Shown here: positions 43,784-55,741 of the stretch, in pieces
Layout: every line of letters begins with the position of its first letter
Numbering within the stretch: position 1 is the first letter of the stretch
Source of the DNA: Macrolepiota albuminosa
Taxonomy: Eukaryota; Basidiomycota; Agaricomycetes; Agaricales; Agaricaceae
Direction: 5' to 3'
Length of the DNA stretch: 64,000 nucleotides
Assembly (NCBI GenBank): GCA_027475525.1
Contig: JAMWFC010000054.1
Location: 1,043,060-1,107,059, forward strand
Position numbers and translations under genes: made by a program
Notes under the pieces: model-generated
The model's database searches: none
The model's input: the letters and a program-made list of their open reading frames with translations, nothing else
What the model was told of the DNA's origin: nothing

Positions 43784-46700
43784 CTATATGTAGGACAAAG
43801 TCGTACCGGATGCATTAGATTGCGTCCTTTGTCTTTCTCTCTGCCCGCTCAGTCCCACAGACACAGGCTCATACAACGCTGTTGGTTCCACATAGGTACT
43901 GGGGTCAAAACGCGAGTACCGTGAGTTGGCCGACCGGTTTGAGTTAATGGACTGGTTCGACGTGACCCGGTGAAGATTATATACGTTCACATTCCCATTG
44001 CCTCCAGGCAGATAAGCGTTCGGCGCGAGATAAGTTGGATCCGATTCATTGCGTGGACGTGAGGTAAGGTCAGGGTTCACTGAAGCTGGGTACGAATAAC
44101 CCTGCTGTGGAATGTTGCGACCCGCATTGACGGAGCGAGGACCCGATCGGACGGAGGCGTTATCAGTCATTGAGCGAGGAGGAGCATGCGTAGACACGTG
44201 AGAAGCGACAGAATTTGGGCGAAGGTGGTCAGTTGGAGCGAGAGAGCGTGACGAGGCTTGAGCCATTGAAGCGCTGGATGGCAAGGGAGGAGCTTGCGAA
44301 TGGCCGGAGACGTGGGAAGGCTCGAATATATGAGGCGCCACAGAATTCCTTGCACTAGAAGGACCATTGTTCCGAAGGGAATGTGCCATTGAAGGTACGC
44401 TGGCAGCATAAGCCAGATTTGGGCTGAGGAGATTCTCTTGAAGTGGACGCGCAGAGTTTGAGCCTTCAGTTGGCGAACATGACTAAATAGGAGTTCATTC
44501 AGCTTCGTCCAAAGACTCGGTACCCTGACTAGACGTACAGGAGGCTCGACAGTAATTCCATAAACGGTTCCAGACGTGGGATTGCGTTGCAGAGACGGCC
44601 TACCATCATTATCTCTCAATGACGCCGGATTCTGCGAACTGCTGCCAGGTATTATTGACGATGAAGGTTGATTTGTGGCTTGAGGAGCAAGTAGCGGGGG
44701 TACTGTAAGACGTACAGGACGTCGTCGAGGAGGACCGGATCGTGCACTCATGACGCTCTGAGGTCTTACAGAACGGCTTTGACTCTGAAAGGCATGATGA
44801 GACGCTAGATCAAACATTGCATAACGAGGAACTGCAAACCATCTCTGTCACGCTGGGACTTGCGCTGGATTGTCTCCATTCCTCAACCGCCCTTGGATTC
44901 GAGTAATTTGATCCAGTATCCCCAAGTAACTCTTGGATTTGTCCCATACTTGAAGAAGACGGCAGGATATCCCTCAGAGGAGGCGAACTTTCATCTACAT
45001 TCGAAGGGTCTTCATTTATAACATGGAGAGGCGTCCTCATCCTTCTTTTGCCTTTTATAGCACTTCCTGCGAGACTAGGCGTACTCTCATTAGGGTTCCG
45101 GTATGACGGGCGCAGCGCATCCGGCGGAGGAGGATTTACGAGATCAAACTGAGAAAAGTGTGTCGAGACAGATGCATGGTCGCCAGAAGTCCGAGGGGGT
45201 TCATGGGCTCCTACAGCAAAGTCACGAACACGAACGTTAGGTGGGTTCGCTGACGGGGGTTGGTTCCATGATGAGGGTGTCTCCTCCGGGACAACTCTCG
45301 AAGCTTTCCGCCAAGGCCGTGTAAGAGTTCGACGTAACCACGACTGTTTCTTCACAGGAGGAGCCGGTGCGAAAGTATATACATTTCTGGAAGGATCGTT
45401 AAAATAAGCTTGATTGATGTTTTCGGGAGACGGCTGAGTCCCTGTTATTTGATGGTAATCACGAGCAGAAACCCAGGGCTGCGACGGCTCGCCAAGATCC
45501 TGACGTTGACCGGTTGGTTGCTGAATTTCGGAGGCTGGGGGTATCGAGACAACGTAGCGTACCAAGGAAGGTCCAGGCGAGGGCGCCCTATTGATATCCG
45601 GAACAGATTCAGAAGCACGAGGAGGCTGTGCCTCCTCGACAGGCGCCTCAGATATGGGAGGAGGAGACTGGATTTGTGGCTGAGGTAACGCTGAGGTTGC
45701 TCTGTGACTGCTCTGCACCTCAGCACGCTGGGTACGGTCACGAACAGGCGACGGCATTGAACGTTCCAGATCAAAATCGGCTGGGAGCGCAGTTACTTGG
45801 GAGTCCGAAATATGCACTCGAGAGCCGGGTACGCGTCTGGATCTCAAGCCCGAAGATGCAGCCTCTTCTTCAGCTCGCCTCAGTCCAGCCTCGAAACCAA
45901 GTCGCCTGCCCTCTTCTTTTGCAGTAGCAATCATATGTTCTTGGGCGTACTTTCGCAATTCTGCACGAGAACGCGCCGCTGCTTCCTCAGCTTCGTGGCG
46001 TTGATTCTCCAGTGTTCTCACCATTTCCTGGGCCCTTTCAATATCTTTACGTGCATTTTCCAACTGAAACTGATATACTCGCAATTCAGAGCCAGCTTTC
46101 AGGGCTTCTTGTTGAGCAGCCAGTCTACTTTCGTGCAGAGTCAAAAATCGTTCTAGCGTCTGGACATTGCTTCGTTCCAGTGCAACAGCATGTTGATTTT
46201 CCGCGTCCATCCGCTCAGCTGCTAGACGTAGTGCTCGGCGCAGGGTATTGGTTTCCTTCTTCTGCTCCGTTAGCTGGCGTACTACTTCTTCTGTCGCGGT
46301 CGCGCCTGAGATCCTGACTTCGTTATAAGATTGCGAATGCTGATGAGAACGTCGTTTGCTTGGCCCTGGATCTGCTACAACTGCGCGGGACCTTTGAGAA
46401 GCTCGACTTGATTGTGGATGAGCTTCTCCCCTATTGTTTATAGATGTGCGGCTGTTTAGGGTATCATCATGAGCGTTACCTAAGAAAAAGATTAAAAGGA
46501 CCGACCGCTCATAAGGATTATGCAACCGCGATTCCGGAGATAGCTGTTCCTGAGCATCCACAAACTCTCGAAGGATTTGGCTAGAAGTTGAAGGTTTAGA
46601 ACACCACAGCGAATCAGTAATTGCTGCTCGCCTTTCGTAGTCACCAGAATACAGCGATTGATGGGGACCTGGCGCATCCGTGGCAGCAGGTTGACCAGGT

Positions 46701-47281
46701 TCTGGCACCGGTTCTTGGCGAGATTGGCGGTACTGACTCCCTCGTGAAGATTGATTACTGGGCCCTGGATCTTGTATTGTTCCGCTTATAGACACAGGAC
46801 CTTGTGGGTACCTTCCTGATTGATGCGACCAACCTTGAGCGCCTATCTCGGGCTCCTGGATTGAACTGTATTGAGAAACTCAACACGTCTGCGAAAAGAA
46901 TACTCAAATCTTCCTCACCCTTGTGGAATAGCAGGATCAATATTTATAGTAGGAAATGGAATAGTCGAAGTTGAAATGTGAGGGATTGAACCGGATTCTC
47001 CCATGGAAGGTTCAGGGAAGTTGGGCGTCCGCTCACTCTGTGGGCTTTGAACAATGGAATCATTATGTATGATCGCATTTTCATTCGCAGATCCAGCCTG
47101 CGATAGCCTCGTTGCGTGTGATACAGGACGTTGGTCTTGAGCATCCATAAACTCCCGAAGAACTGATCTGAAATGAAGTTATTGGATAAAGTTGGAATGA
47201 AAGAAGATGGAGAAGGTTTATATACCCTTCTGATTCAGCATAGTAAGGTGTAGAACTGTGACTTGGCTCTGGCATTGCCAT
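43784..47281 (-). CDS. Large coiled-coil, disordered protein, function unknown
   Basis: Exons 47281-47226, 47167-46919, 46865 to about 44870, then further exons to a stop at 43784. The first three junctions are phase-consistent (EGSVLREFMDAQDQ; GSIQEPEIG). The next join is probably through a 55-nt intron around 44.83 kb, and one more intron near 44.45 kb is unresolved. About 1000 aa. Contents: two copies of an LREF-V/M-DAQ motif (once per N-terminal exon region), a long coiled coil (TEQKKETNTLRRALRLAAE to RAELRKYAQEH), and Pro/Ser-rich disordered arms. A 27-nt in-frame insert near 46480 (GTCGGTCC...TTCTTAG) may be a mini-intron. Scaffold-type role inferred. Confidence 0.7.
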
Positions 47282-49141
47282 GAGGTCTGTATGGAGGATT
47301 ACTTGTGCCACACAATGGAGTCCAGTGACTTAAATGTACAAGAAATTAGGATCTTTCTTCATAAGGCACAGCATTCCCTCATTTGCACAGTCGACCCAAG
47401 CAATTCAGGATACTGAAAAGATGATAGTTAAAAAGAGAACAACAGACACGTAACACCACGTGCACTTGCAGTTGATCGGGACCCGGCTTCTCACACCGAG
47501 TCACAAGCTTTCAAGGTTTTGTGACGACAATATTTTACTTTCAAAGGAAATTACGTATCTCCACAAACTTTTTCCTAACGATTCCCTACGACTGACATGT
47601 TACAGTAATTAGTATGGAATTATCCCTGCCAGAACGTGAAATGAACGAAGGAAGGAAAATGCGCTCCGATTGCAAATTATTGAACCATCACACAGCCCAA
47701 CACCCACGCCCAAGAGCGGTTAGGGAATGCGCAAAAAGCGACTTCGTAAACACAGCACTTGGCCATGGGTTTGGATAATCGCTGTCCGGTCGTGCTTAAG
47801 TCTCGTCATAGCGCGGAAGAAAGGGCTGATGAAACTGGCAATGCTATGTACATATGCAGATATGAAAGCTTTGATGAGAACTTCACAATTGTAACATATA
47901 TAAAGTTTCTAGAAATGTAACGAGCATCAGTTTACAATTCCATTTAGGTATTTAGGGGGGTCCAGAACTTGCCGAAGCTTTTTGATGGGCGAATCAACAA
48001 ATGTCGCCACGAACAGCAGAAAAAATGGAGAACGCATGCTACGCGACCGGACAGGAGAACAACATTCCCTCATGTCGCTGCACAGAGGATCAGAGGATGT
48101 ACAATTGGACTAGGCAAATTTAACTCTTGAATCTTCGAGAGACAATCCATCGCACATCTGAAGCAAGAAGTGGGATAACAAGGATCACACAGGCCGTTCG
48201 GAGAAGCATGATATGACAGACGCCCGGAAAACACTGTCGTGCGATTCATGACACCCATTTGAAAATTTGAGAAAGAACGGTAGCGAAACGCACCTATGCT
48301 GTGCTGGTTCTGCTTCTGTTGCAAACACGTTCAAGAGCCATCCATCATTGAGTGAGTGGGATAGGCGACCCAAAGCCGTTTGAGAAATTGACTGGGAAAA
48401 TGACAAGGAAAGAAGCCACATCGGAAACATCTTTAGTTTCCTCAGGCTTGTATATCCCTGAGGATTGGGAAGAAACGTACACATTGAAGTCATCAACTTT
48501 GAACGCGGTCACAGCGGGGATTAACGATCATGTGGGTTCGGAGTATCAACTTATGGACTTATGCACACTTGGGCTCGAAGTAAGCAAAAAATTCTCTGAG
48601 AGCGTCTTTTTTAACACAGCTGATCAAAATCACATACTGTGTAGATCCTTGTAAATGTTCCGTGGAATGTGGTCATGTCTGAAATAGTGAAAACATTGAT
48701 GACAATGATGATGGATGTTGTATCTTGAGGATCATTGGACTGTGACCTTCGGAAGACGAATCTGCCCTAAACCTCGCAATGAATCAATAAAGAAGTAAAA
48801 GCACGAACCTCGGCGGAGATGAAGAGTTTTGAACATGAGCTTTTCACCGCAGAAATCGCTAATCACATGTAACGACTTGAAGCGATACCTACTGTTTCTT
48901 CCATTTTCGCTTCGATTTCGCCGAGGAGAGATCTACGAAAAAACATTCTGAAAGCCGGGTGACCCCGATTGAAGAACAAGAAAAAACACACCCTCCATCA
49001 ATATCTGTCACTGCAGCACAGCCATATTCAGAGTCTTCTATGATCCCCTCTCCGCATCACAGTGTGATCTAGCCGTTCCTTTCCTTTGACTGTCGTCTAC
49101 GGTCTCCTACATAGGCTTTATCTGTCTATTCTATTCGGACT
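47282..49141. other. Intergenic, gene-poor
   Basis: About 1.9 kb. An open plus frame at 48352-48654 and its antisense lack support and are not annotated. Confidence 0.55.
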
Positions 49142-50942
49142 ATGTCTGTCCGTGCGCAAGCTTCAATCACCTCGTTGTCTCAGTACGCCTCTGCACCTGG
49201 AATTGATGGGGGCACATCCCGGGACTTTTGTAATTCGTTCTGGGGCCCAAATGACGATGGAGTGAACATTTTGTTCTCAAAGATGAAGGGCGCGACGAAG
49301 ACTACCGACGAACTCAGGCATTTCTGGGACGAGAGGTGCGTTTAGCGCCCATTGTGTGTGTGTGACAGCATTATGGACCAAGGATGATCCGCGTAGAGCC
49401 ATAATCGAGGAGCAGTACGCTAAAGGCCTTGCTGCGCTAGCGAAGTTACCTTTGGGAGGTGAAGAAATTGGGTGCGTTTAGAGAGCCCTCTCGTCGTCAC
49501 TGGGTACATGTCCCCTGATCGCACGGTAGTGACCTACGCAATTCGTTGGATTGTCTCCGACAGGAAACAGAGAAGCAGGCAGCGGGTCATAACCAGCTAG
49601 CTGCTGTGATCCGCTCTCATCTAGGAATTCAAACATCCGCGATGCACGCTAAACAAGTTGCTTACAGGCGACACGTGCAGAGTGTTGCAGAGAAGAAGTT
49701 TAAAGCCAAAGAGACTCAGGAATCCTATGTGGTCAAAGCGAGAGAAAAGTACGATGCAGACTGCCAACGGATTCAGACTTATACCCAGCAATGCGCCTCT
49801 GCCCAAGGCAAAGAATTGGAACGTGCTCAAACAAGGCTGCATCGGGCACAGCAGACGGGACAGGCTAATGAGATGGATCTCCAACGCTTTACTCAGGATC
49901 TTCTCAATATGTTGCCGCAGTGGGAGAAAGATTGGAAAGATTTCTGTGATGAATGCCAGGACATGGAAGAGGATCGCTTGGAGGCTTTGAAGGACATTCT
50001 CTGGACATATGCTAACGAGGTATCAACTCTCTGTGTATACGACGACCAGGTAAGAATGTTTCTGATCCTCGTCGGCCCCTTCTATAACAACGTGGCCATC
50101 AGTCTTGTGAAAATATTCGTACGGAACTGGATAAACTCGAAGCCGAACGCGACGTCGAATACTTTGTGGTCAAATACGGTACTGGCAATATCATCTCGGA
50201 CCCAGCCGCATTCGTTCCCTTTAACGCGCGTAACGGTATCGTGCCCCCGGAACAGAGGCTCGCCAAGCGCCAAGCGACATTCAAGCGCATCACCCGTCGC
50301 GTCGCACCACACTATCCTAACAGCATTGAAGCTAATGTGCCTCAACACCCAGTTGATGGCCGGCCTTCTCCAACTGAGTCTGCGACCAAAGTATGGGCGC
50401 AGCCCCCTGCCCCGGTCCTTATCGCGAGCTATAACACAACTCAGCCTCAGCCTCAGGCTCCGTTCCAACCACAAGATACCAACATCACCAACAGCCCGTC
50501 GCACGTCAATGGAACACCGAACGCGTTGCCTGGCGTTGACCAGCCTTCACCCCCAATCGTGTCTACGCCCGTAGTCAGTAATACGGGTAACCGCGTCTCG
50601 GGCCCATTGCCGACGCCGAGGAACCATCCTACGGAGGAGCAACCGTCTATCCCTACCCCTCCGCAAACAACAGAAGAGACCGGAGGGATTTTGTTTTACG
50701 GTGAGATTATCCTCCATCGCGATCAAAGAGGATCATGGGTTGATGTAATTGGTTTGCTATCAGTGAAAGCGCTGTATGACTATACTGCGACGATCGATGA
50801 GGAATTTGATTTTCAAACGGGCGATGTGATTGCTGTGACGGCGACTCCTGATGATGGGTGGTGGAGTGGTGTGCTTCTTGATGAGGCTCGGAGGGAAGAG
50901 GGACGACATATATTCCCGAGCAATTTCGTTTGTTTGTTTTGA
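49142..50942 (+). CDS. F-BAR and SH3 domain protein, Imp2/Hof1/Cdc15 type
   Basis: Exons 49142-49335, 49397-49471, 49530-50049, 50103-50942; 542 aa. The F-BAR domain (about 25-280) shows FCNSFWGPNDDGVNILFSKM, then EEQYAKGLAALAKLPLG and the EDRLEALKDILWTYANEVS helix; it binds and bends plasma membrane. A Pro-rich disordered linker is followed by a C-terminal SH3 (about 480-542; VKALYDYTATIDEEFDFQTG, DDGWWSG, IFPSNFV). This architecture is that of the fungal Cdc15/Imp2/Hof1 cytokinesis scaffolds at the division septum. At 542 aa it is closer in size to Imp2 and Hof1 than to Cdc15. Confidence 0.92.
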
Positions 50943-51880
50943 GCGAGATTCATTGATTTATATTGGATGTAACCTCGTCAGGACTTTGGACGCTTACTAT
51001 GCACTTTACAGTAATATAATAATAGAGGGATATTGACACCTCGGCCGAGGACCTTGGCATTGGTCGCAACTAGCGAATTACATTTCAGGCTAAGCACGAC
51101 AGTGACAGAATAGATATGTTGTGTCAAGGCGCACTTGAAGGGACAATAATCGCCTTCTATATTGACGTCCATAGACGGCTACATGGCTCACGAATGTTGC
51201 TTTTTCGAAATCAAAGCAGATGTGATGCCCTCCGATCGACGAGAACTTGGCTTACTAGTCATGATCACCAGTTTTGAATTCTGATATCAGAAAGGAGAAG
51301 GTTTTGATCTGCTGATTTCAGCGGTCTTCCGGCGGACGAAAAACGTTTTTCGTTCGCGACAGACACTAGTCTGATTTTTGTAGGCGCAAGACAAGCCATG
51401 GCAGCCCTGACGAATTACACAAGGTTCGTACCACCGAAAGTAAGCTAGCTACCAGTGGGAAAAAAGACCATAGATCACGAAAAGAGAGACGGAAGCGTGT
51501 AGAGGAGCAGTGGCAAACAATAGGCTGCGATGTGGAGCTGGAGCAACAAAAGAGAAACTGTGGGTGAAATAACATTTGACGGTGTTTGGTACGCGTCGTC
51601 TCGCGTGGCCAAAAAAGGAATGCGCCATTGTTTTTTATAACATTAACCTGGATGTGGGCGCGACCTCCTTACGACCTTCTTACGACCTTCATGGTATGGT
51701 GCCTTGTTTGATTTTTGTTGTATACTGACAATAATGACTATAACAGATCAATGCTCATCCTACGTGGTTCTTAAGTGGCGATGGTTCTTGAAATTTGAGC
51801 TTATCCGGACCCAGCTACGCGACGATACAGATTATACGACACAATACGCCTATTGAACTACTTTTCTAATTAAACTAGCC
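50943..51880. other. Intergenic
   Basis: No gene seen. A short tandem GACCTTCTTACGACCTTC near 51665 is noted. Confidence 0.6.
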
Positions 51881-54800
51881 TTGATGGTCAATATCCGCTC
51901 GACGCCACATATACGAGTCACCTTTACAACCCGATCTGCGCCTTTTGACATTCCGAGGAGACCAAATCTGTTTCAGCATCCTCCACCTGTCCATCCCCAA
52001 GATGACTTTTTTAACCCTCATCCTCAATTTGGTCCACCGCCCCCTCAATTTGTTCCACTGCCCCCTCAATTTGTTCCACTACCCCCTCAATTTGTTCCAC
52101 TGCCCGCTGAATTTGGTCCACCGCACGCTCAATTTGGTCCACCGCACGCTCAATTTGGTCCACCGCCCGCTCAATGTTGTCCACCGCCCGCTGAATTTTG
52201 TCCACTGCCCCCTCAATTTGGCCCACCGCCCGCTGAATTTGGTCCACCGCCCTTTGGTCCACCGCCCACTCGACATCACAGAATGGACGAACCTCCTCCC
52301 CCTCCTACAATCCACAGAAATGTTTTCGATAACCATCAGACACGAGACCTGGATGGCAATATAATCCTCCCTAGGGGCCGGATTGAAACCATTCTCTCAG
52401 ACACAGAGAGTCCAGATCTCGACAACTTGGAACCCCAGCCATTATCTCCTGATACTACGCCACCTTTGTCTCCATTAATACGGCCGGCTCAGCGGGCTAC
52501 TAGCTCATCAGGTGGTCCATCAGGTCGTAATCCACCGATGGGGTCGCGTTCACACACACCTGAATCTGAATGGGAAGAACTCGACTTGTTAAGACCACCC
52601 CCCAGCGACCGGATTCCGGCGACAGATCATGTTCCCTACGATCCTGCTAGACTCAGGGAGTTGTTACCGTCACGAACTCCAAGTTCCTCGCCTCCGTCAC
52701 GGGTCCTTCCTGACCTGCCTTTATCTTCCTCTCCACTACCAGCGTCTCCCCATGATTCTCAGCCCACCGATATGCCCAATAGGGCGCACAATTTTTCCCC
52801 ATTTCTAAACAACTCACCTAGTGGAACACGTCCTGCCGCGTCATCCACTCCTCAAATGCACCATGGAATGCCCTTTGAGCCTCAGTCCACCTCGTCGCCC
52901 CCTCGAAGTACGAGTCGCTCTCCTCCAGATACCAGGCCACCCTTAGGGGCGTGGGACCCAGAGTCCTCTTCCCATCCTCGTGGCCCGGCGGATGCACCGC
53001 CACCTCGGCAGTTCCCCGTGGTCCCACCAGAGTCTCGACGTCCCACTCAATATAGACAAGGCTCATCTTCCACGATCCCACCACCGCAACCGTCCTCTTC
53101 TACAATCCCACCACCGCAACCGTCCTCTTCTACAATCCCACCACCACAACCGTCCTCTTCCACGATCCCACCACCGCAACCGTCCCCAGAGCTTCAACGT
53201 CCCGCTCAATATAACCAAGTGCCCGTGAATCTGCCTCATTTATGGGATCCTGTATCTAACACACAGCATGAATCGATGTTCGACTCACGACATCGGCCAA
53301 CAACGTCAGACGGGCACCATCAATCTCAATCTCAAGAGCCCCTTCAAACTCATCATCATCATCAAAGTCCAGTTAATTCGATTCCTTCCCATGTTCCCTC
53401 ATCATCCCAGTGGCTTGGGAATGAGATGCCGGATTCTCATCCGCTTCTTTCGCGTTCTGGGGAAGTACCTCTTCCTCCTCCCCCCGTAGCTGAATCGGTT
53501 GAAAATGGACATGGATATGCGTTGGACGGATATGCCTGGCGGCCTGAAGAGCGAGAGCGAGAAGAGACAAGGCCAGTAGCTGAGGGTTCGGACCTCCGAC
53601 GAGCTTCCAAGGGTAAACAAAAAGAGGTTCCTGCTGCTAGTTCCTCTCGCTCACCTTTGAGCCCACCTTTGACTCCTTATCAAGCACAAGTACAGAATGG
53701 TTCGGACCTCCGACGAGCTTCCAAGGGTAAACAAAAAGAGGTTCCTGTTGCTGGTTCCTCCCGCCAACCCTTGACTCCTTCTCAACCACAAGCACAAGCA
53801 CAGAATGGTTCGGACCTCCGACGAGATTCCAAGGGTAAACAAAAAGAGGTTCCTGTTGCTGGTTCCTCCCGTTCGCCTTTGACTCCTCAAGCACAAGCGC
53901 AGAATGGTTCGGACCTCCGAGCTTCCACTTCCAAGGGTAAACAAAGAGAGGTTCCTGTTGCTGGTTCCTCCCGCTCACCCTTGACTCCTTCTCAAGCACA
54001 AGCACAAGCGCAGAATGGTTCGGACCTCCGACGAGATTCCAAGGGTAAACAAAAAGAGGTTCCTGTTGCTGGTCCCTCTCGCCAACCCTTGACTCCTTCT
54101 CAATCACAAGCACAGGATGGTTCGGGCCTCCGAGATTCCACTTCCAAGGGTAAACAAAGAGAGGTTCCTGCTGCTGGTTCCTCTCGCCAACCCTTGACTC
54201 CTTCTCAAGCACAAGCACAGAATGGGGTCCCAACAGGCTCGTCTCAGCCAGAGGATACATCAGAATCCATGCGGGAGCGTTTGGACACACTTCACAGATC
54301 GGTGATACACGACCACTGGACCAACCTTGACTCGGTAAACACAACATCTACCTTGATCCTTTTCGTTCTGCTAAGACTAGATCTAGTACTTCAGGGGACA
54401 AACCGATCCGGCGTTCATTGCTTTTGTCGACCCTCACAATTCAGTCACCTCTCGAATTCGGCGGCTTCTTGACAAGCTGCATATATTCTTAGGCGGTGCA
54501 CTGACTGACCAGACGAAGTTGCAGACAGGGAGTGAACACTGGCATGGAAGGTGGCGGAAACAGCTCTCGTCCTTGGACAGGTGATTGCTCCCGCTGTCAG
54601 GGCTACTACATTCACATTCGTGGACTAAACCATGGATTTCCAGAACCATGCAAGCCTTCTGCGACTTATCAAGTGTCGTCTGCAATCACAGACCATCCTT
54701 TATATCGCTCGATACGACGCTAGCCAAGTTGGACAAGTACGAAGACAAGTTCCGCGATCTGACTAAAAAGATATATGTGCGTATTGTTGTGTTTCTACTA

Positions 54801-55057
54801 TATACCCCCTTTGTCCGATTCTCGCCACTGAGCTCTTGCTTTGCTTCTTCCTCTAGACTCTCCTCAATCGTCTTGAGCTGTGTGCAGTACACTCTGACCT
54901 TGTCAAAGCATGTGACAAGGCGGAAGAACAGCGCAGGATTTGGGATGAAGGCAAGAGACACCGAGCGAAACTTCGTGGGGATATGGCATCCATTGAGAAT
55001 CGAATTGCTCTAGCGCGTCGGCCTTCGTGGACAGGGTCGGAACCGTCGTCGAATTAA
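51881..55057 (+). CDS. Repeat-rich proline protein with a helical C-terminus
   Basis: Exons 51881-54334, 54387-54580, 54644-54776, 54857-55057; 993 aa, all phases consistent. Start at 51881 (MMVNIRSTPHIRVTF). N-terminal Pro-rich array of 7-residue units (FGPPPAQ-like, about 45-125), four SSSTIPPPQP units (about 398-440), and seven units of about 36 residues built on SDLRRASKGKQKEVPVAGSS (about 570-780). The C-terminal helical domain spans the spliced exons (DPAFIAFVDPHNSVTSRIRRL; LDKYEDKFRDLTKKIY; RRIWDEGKRHRAKLRGD). A predominantly disordered scaffold is likely. No family recognised. Confidence 0.8.
52010..52265. repeat. 21-bp tandem repeat array in coding sequence
   Basis: About 11 units of CCTCAATTTGGTCCACCGCC type encoding a 7-residue Phe-Gly-Pro-Pro unit; in-frame throughout. 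Confidence 0.85.
53072..53190. repeat. 30-bp tandem repeat, four units
   Basis: TCCTCTTCTACAATCCCACC-type units, near identical, encoding SSSTIPPPQP. Confidence 0.85.
53586..54225. repeat. Imperfect minisatellite of about 90-120 bp, seven units
   Basis: Units start GGTTCGGACCTCCGA and share GTAAACAAAAAGAGGTTCCT; length varies by codon multiples, so the frame is kept. Confidence 0.85.
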
Positions 55058-55741
55058 TGAGTTTTCTTCTATTACAGTCATCAGTCATCGGGATTCAGGG
55101 AATCTTGGTGGAACTGATTGATATCTTATCTTTATCTTTATCTTATCTTATCTGTTCGTGATGTAGATTTTTGGGAGCCTGCACTCTTCTTCGTTCCTCA
55201 ATTTTTTGGCCTTCTTGGTCAGCTCAATAGCTTTTTTGTAACCCGCTGTCTGTTATTGCTCTGTAAATTTATTGATATTGTAGCAATATTGTAGCACATT
55301 GAATCTATGCTTTGAACTCGATAGTTGTCACGGCAACGGCCGGTTTTCTACCTCAATTACATATTTCTCAAGTATTCGCATCTCTCGATGTCAATTGTCG
55401 GCGATCCATCTTGCATAATAAGGACATGGTTACGCTTTCGAGCCTTAATTTCGTCCGCTGGCCACTCACACTCTGACTCCTGTCCTTGTTTATTATTCTA
55501 TTGTTCGTTGAACATAGGTTCCCGACGCTTGTTGTGTTGTCACATACCTCAACAACAGCGTTATAACGTTTGTTTTCTTTGTTCTGGCTTGTCGACTTAA
55601 TCCTTGTTTATGACGATGACAATGGCCAATAGACACAGCCATGACTACGAAGTCGCAGGGCTGCTCACTATAATATGCCTTATTTGATGTCGTGTTTATA
55701 CCCATCGCACGATATTACCTTTTTTTAAACGACGTTACCAG
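55058..55741. other. Intergenic
   Basis: Contains a TATCTTTATCTT-type microsatellite near 55125; no gene recognised. Confidence 0.55.

Noticed and set aside
48352..48654. Plus-strand frame of 100 codons
   Set aside because: No recognisable domain, and the antisense strand is equally open; not enough support.
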